Origin: Methanomassiliicoccaceae archaeon UBA328
GTDB lineage: Archaea > Thermoplasmatota > Thermoplasmata > Methanomassiliicoccales > Methanomethylophilaceae
DNA: 6,032 nt
Direction of reading: 5' to 3'
Assembly: GCA_002506905.1 (NCBI GenBank)
Contig: DAYM01000003.1
Location: 98,610 to 104,641 of the forward strand
Part shown: positions 5,140-6,032 of the stretch, piece after piece
Position numbering within the stretch: position 1 is the first letter of the stretch
Layout: every line of letters begins with the position of its first letter
Notes under the pieces: generated by a model
Told to the model about the DNA's origin: nothing
Databases searched by the model: none
Seen by the model: the letters and a program-made list of their open reading frames with translations, nothing else
Made by a program: the position numbers and the translations under genes

Positions 5140-5187
5140 GAGTCATCTTTAAATAATAGCGGTACCAACCATAATGTATTATTTTAT

Positions 5188-5197
5188 CCTAATTAGG
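5188..5197 (+). promoter_or_regulatory. palindrome CCTAATTAGG upstream of a TATA candidate
   Basis: This is a perfect 10-bp palindrome ending a few bases before the TATA-like TTTAATATA (5203-5211). Its place next to the presumed TFB contact region suggests a protein-binding site that affects transcription towards rps3ae. No known regulator motif is recognised. Confidence 0.3.
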
Positions 5198-5202
5198 GGA
5201 TA

Positions 5203-5211
5203 TTTAATATA
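5203..5211 (+). promoter_or_regulatory. TATA-box candidate for rps3ae (alternative at 5253-5260)
   Basis: TTTAATATA follows a purine-rich GGGGATA typical of a TFB recognition element and would place the transcription start near 5233-5236, giving a leader of about 70 nt. A second candidate, TATTAATA at 5253-5260, would start transcription near 5283 and leave a short leader. The choice decides whether the 5270-5304 hairpin exists in the mRNA. Confidence 0.4.
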
Positions 5212-5269
5212 TCTGGCTGTTGATAAGATTAAAAAATCGGTCTTGACAAAGCTATTAATACAATCACTC

Positions 5270-5304
5270 AATCCTCCGTTCAGTTAGAATCACAATGGAG
5301 GATT
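5270..5304 (+). promoter_or_regulatory. leader hairpin able to cover the rps3ae ribosome binding site
   Basis: AATCCTCC (5270-5277) is fully complementary to GGAGGATT (5297-5304), which contains the rps3ae Shine-Dalgarno GGAGGA (5297-5302) 5 nt before the ATG. The 8-bp stem, closed by a 19-nt loop, would hide the ribosome site. It needs a transcript starting upstream of 5270. Translational feedback on ribosomal protein mRNAs is well known in general; its use here is inferred. Confidence 0.45.
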
Positions 5305-5307
5305 CAA

Positions 5308-6032
5308 ATGGCAGCAGCAAGCGTAGCATCAAAGAAAGCAAAAGGAAACGCAGGCCGTAAGGTCAAGGACAAGTGGAAGGCAAAGGAGTGGTACAACATC
5401 CACGCACCCCGTATGTTCAACGAGGCAGTGATCGGAGAGACCCCCGCAGCAGACCCCGAACTCCTTATCGGAAGGACATCGGAGGTCACTGTTCAGGACC
5501 TTACCGGCGACTTCTCCAAAATGCACATCAAGCTAAAATTCAAGATCACAGGCGTTGACGGACACGATGCTAAGACCGAGTTCATCGGACACGAGCTTAC
5601 CAGCGATTACGTAAGGAGGCTCACCAGGAGAAAGAAGACAAAGACCGACCACGTCGTCGATGTCAAGACCTCCGACGGATTCGTTGTCAGGGTAAAGACC
5701 ATGTCCATCGCGGAGAGCAGGGTACAGTCCTCCCAGGAGATCGCAATGAGGCAGATGATCGGAGTCACTCTCAAAGAGATGGCAGCCAACATGACCGTCG
5801 CAGAACTCGTTAAGTCGATCATCTCCGGAGACCTCATGAAGGACCTCGCCAAAGCATGCCGTGTCATCATCCCCATGAAGAGGATCGAGATCAGGAAGAC
5901 CGAGGTTCTCCAGAACGGAGAGGGTGAGCCCGAGTGCATCATCGAGGTAGAGACTGAGGCGTCCGCAGCAGAGGAACCCGCAGCAGAAGAGTCCGAAGAG
6001 GCTCCTGCAGAGGAACCCGCAGCTGAGGAACC
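5308..6032 (+). CDS. rps3ae: 30S ribosomal protein eS1 (S3ae), 3' end outside window
   Basis: The ATG at 5308 opens a frame still running at the window edge, with 241 full codons visible. After a basic N-terminus (KKAKGNAGRKVKDKWKAKEWY), the product has hallmark eS1 segments: WYNIHAPRMFNEAVIGETPA (28-47), DPELLIGRTSEVTVQDLTGD (49-68), FSKMHIKLKFKITGV (69-83), EFIGHELTSDYVRRLTRRKK (91-110), VDVKTSDGFVVRVK (117-130) and SRVQSSQEIAMRQMI (137-151). eS1 is a small-subunit protein of archaea and eukaryotes located near the mRNA exit. From about residue 216 the sequence becomes an acidic Glu/Ala/Pro tail with repeated AEEPAAEE, reaching past the end of a typical archaeal eS1 (about 200-220 residues). 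A strong GGAGGA ribosome site fixes the start. The gene is separated from hdrB by terminators and has its own promoter candidates. Identity is firm; the tail length is unknown. Confidence 0.95.
   Translation, partial: MAAASVASKKAKGNAGRKVKDKWKAKEWYNIHAPRMFNEAVIGETPAADPELLIGRTSEVTVQDLTGDFSKMHIKLKFKITGVDGHDAKTEFIGHELTSDYVRRLTRRKKTKTDHVVDVKTSDGFVVRVKTMSIAESRVQSSQEIAMRQMIGVTLKEMAANMTVAELVKSIISGDLMKDLAKACRVIIPMKRIEIRKTEVLQNGEGEPECIIEVETEASAAEEPAAEESEEAPAEEPAAEE
5968..6023 (+). repeat. 17-bp direct repeat in the eS1 acidic tail
   Basis: GCAGAGGAACCCGCAGC occurs at 5968-5984 and again at 6007-6023, a period of 39 nt (13 codons), and GAGGAACC starts again at 6025 before the window ends. The repeat encodes AEEPAA and explains the low-complexity tail as an in-frame tandem expansion. 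Confidence 0.7.

Noticed and set aside
1..6032. Pyrrolysine (in-frame TAG) readthrough, expected in some methylotrophic methanogens
   Set aside because: No gene here needs TAG readthrough to reach family length; all visible stops are TGA or TAA, which agrees with TAG avoidance but proves nothing.
1..6032. CRISPR arrays, transposases, integrase sites, tRNA or rRNA genes
   Set aside because: No regularly spaced repeats, transposase motifs, terminal inverted repeats, cloverleaf or rRNA-like segments were found by eye.

Overview
The window looks like a piece of a methanogenic archaeon's chromosome. The evidence is a complete hdrC-hdrB pair (heterodisulfide reductase, the terminal methanogenesis enzyme), an archaeal/eukaryotic-type ribosomal protein eS1 (S3ae), a hydrogenase maturation protease, and TATA-type promoters instead of -35/-10 boxes. 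Base composition is moderate, about half G+C by eye. None of the visible stop codons is TAG. Together these fit Methanomassiliicoccales (Thermoplasmata side of the euryarchaeotes), but that order-level placement is an inference from style and gene content.

Layout. (1) Bases 1-446, plus strand: the C-terminal third of an M16 (insulinase-type) peptidase, cut by the window edge. (2) Bases 427-2736, minus strand: a tightly packed transcription unit read from 2736 downwards. It encodes a DUF1538 polytopic membrane protein, a P-II-like signalling protein (TAATG stop/start overlap) and an M52 hydrogenase maturation protease (start directly after the P-II stop). The last gene overlaps the M16 gene tail to tail by 20 bp. 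The DUF1538 gene is split by a frameshift near 2107. An alignment of its two internal repeats indicates loss of two bases. (3) Bases 2737-2820: a short divergent promoter region with a TATA box for each direction. (4) Bases 2821-3624, plus strand: a LysR/ModE-like regulator. (5) Bases 3700-5056, plus strand: hdrC-hdrB. (6) Bases 5057-5307: a 251-bp AT-rich intergenic region holding two terminator-like hairpins, a palindrome, TATA candidates and a leader that can pair with the Shine-Dalgarno sequence of the next gene. (7) Bases 5308-6032, plus strand: rps3ae with a repetitive acidic tail, cut by the window edge.

How the parts may work together. HdrC and HdrB form the module that reduces the CoM-S-S-CoB heterodisulfide. 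HdrA and the partner [NiFe] hydrogenase must be encoded elsewhere. The M52 protease would mature the large subunit of such a hydrogenase. The DUF1538 protein followed by a P-II-like protein resembles other membrane transporter plus P-II pairs (as in AmtB-GlnK), so the P-II protein is a plausible gatekeeper of the membrane protein. The divergent LysR-like gene is the natural candidate regulator of that operon and lies directly upstream of hdrCB. GGTAA-type inverted repeats occur before its own start and again between its stop and the hdrC promoter.

Promoter geometry is consistent. For the DUF1538 gene, the regulator and hdrC, a TATA box is centred about 27 nt upstream of the start codon with no Shine-Dalgarno sequence, suggesting leaderless mRNAs. 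Downstream genes (P-II, hdrB) and rps3ae have Shine-Dalgarno sites. I see no CRISPR array, transposon, tRNA or rRNA.
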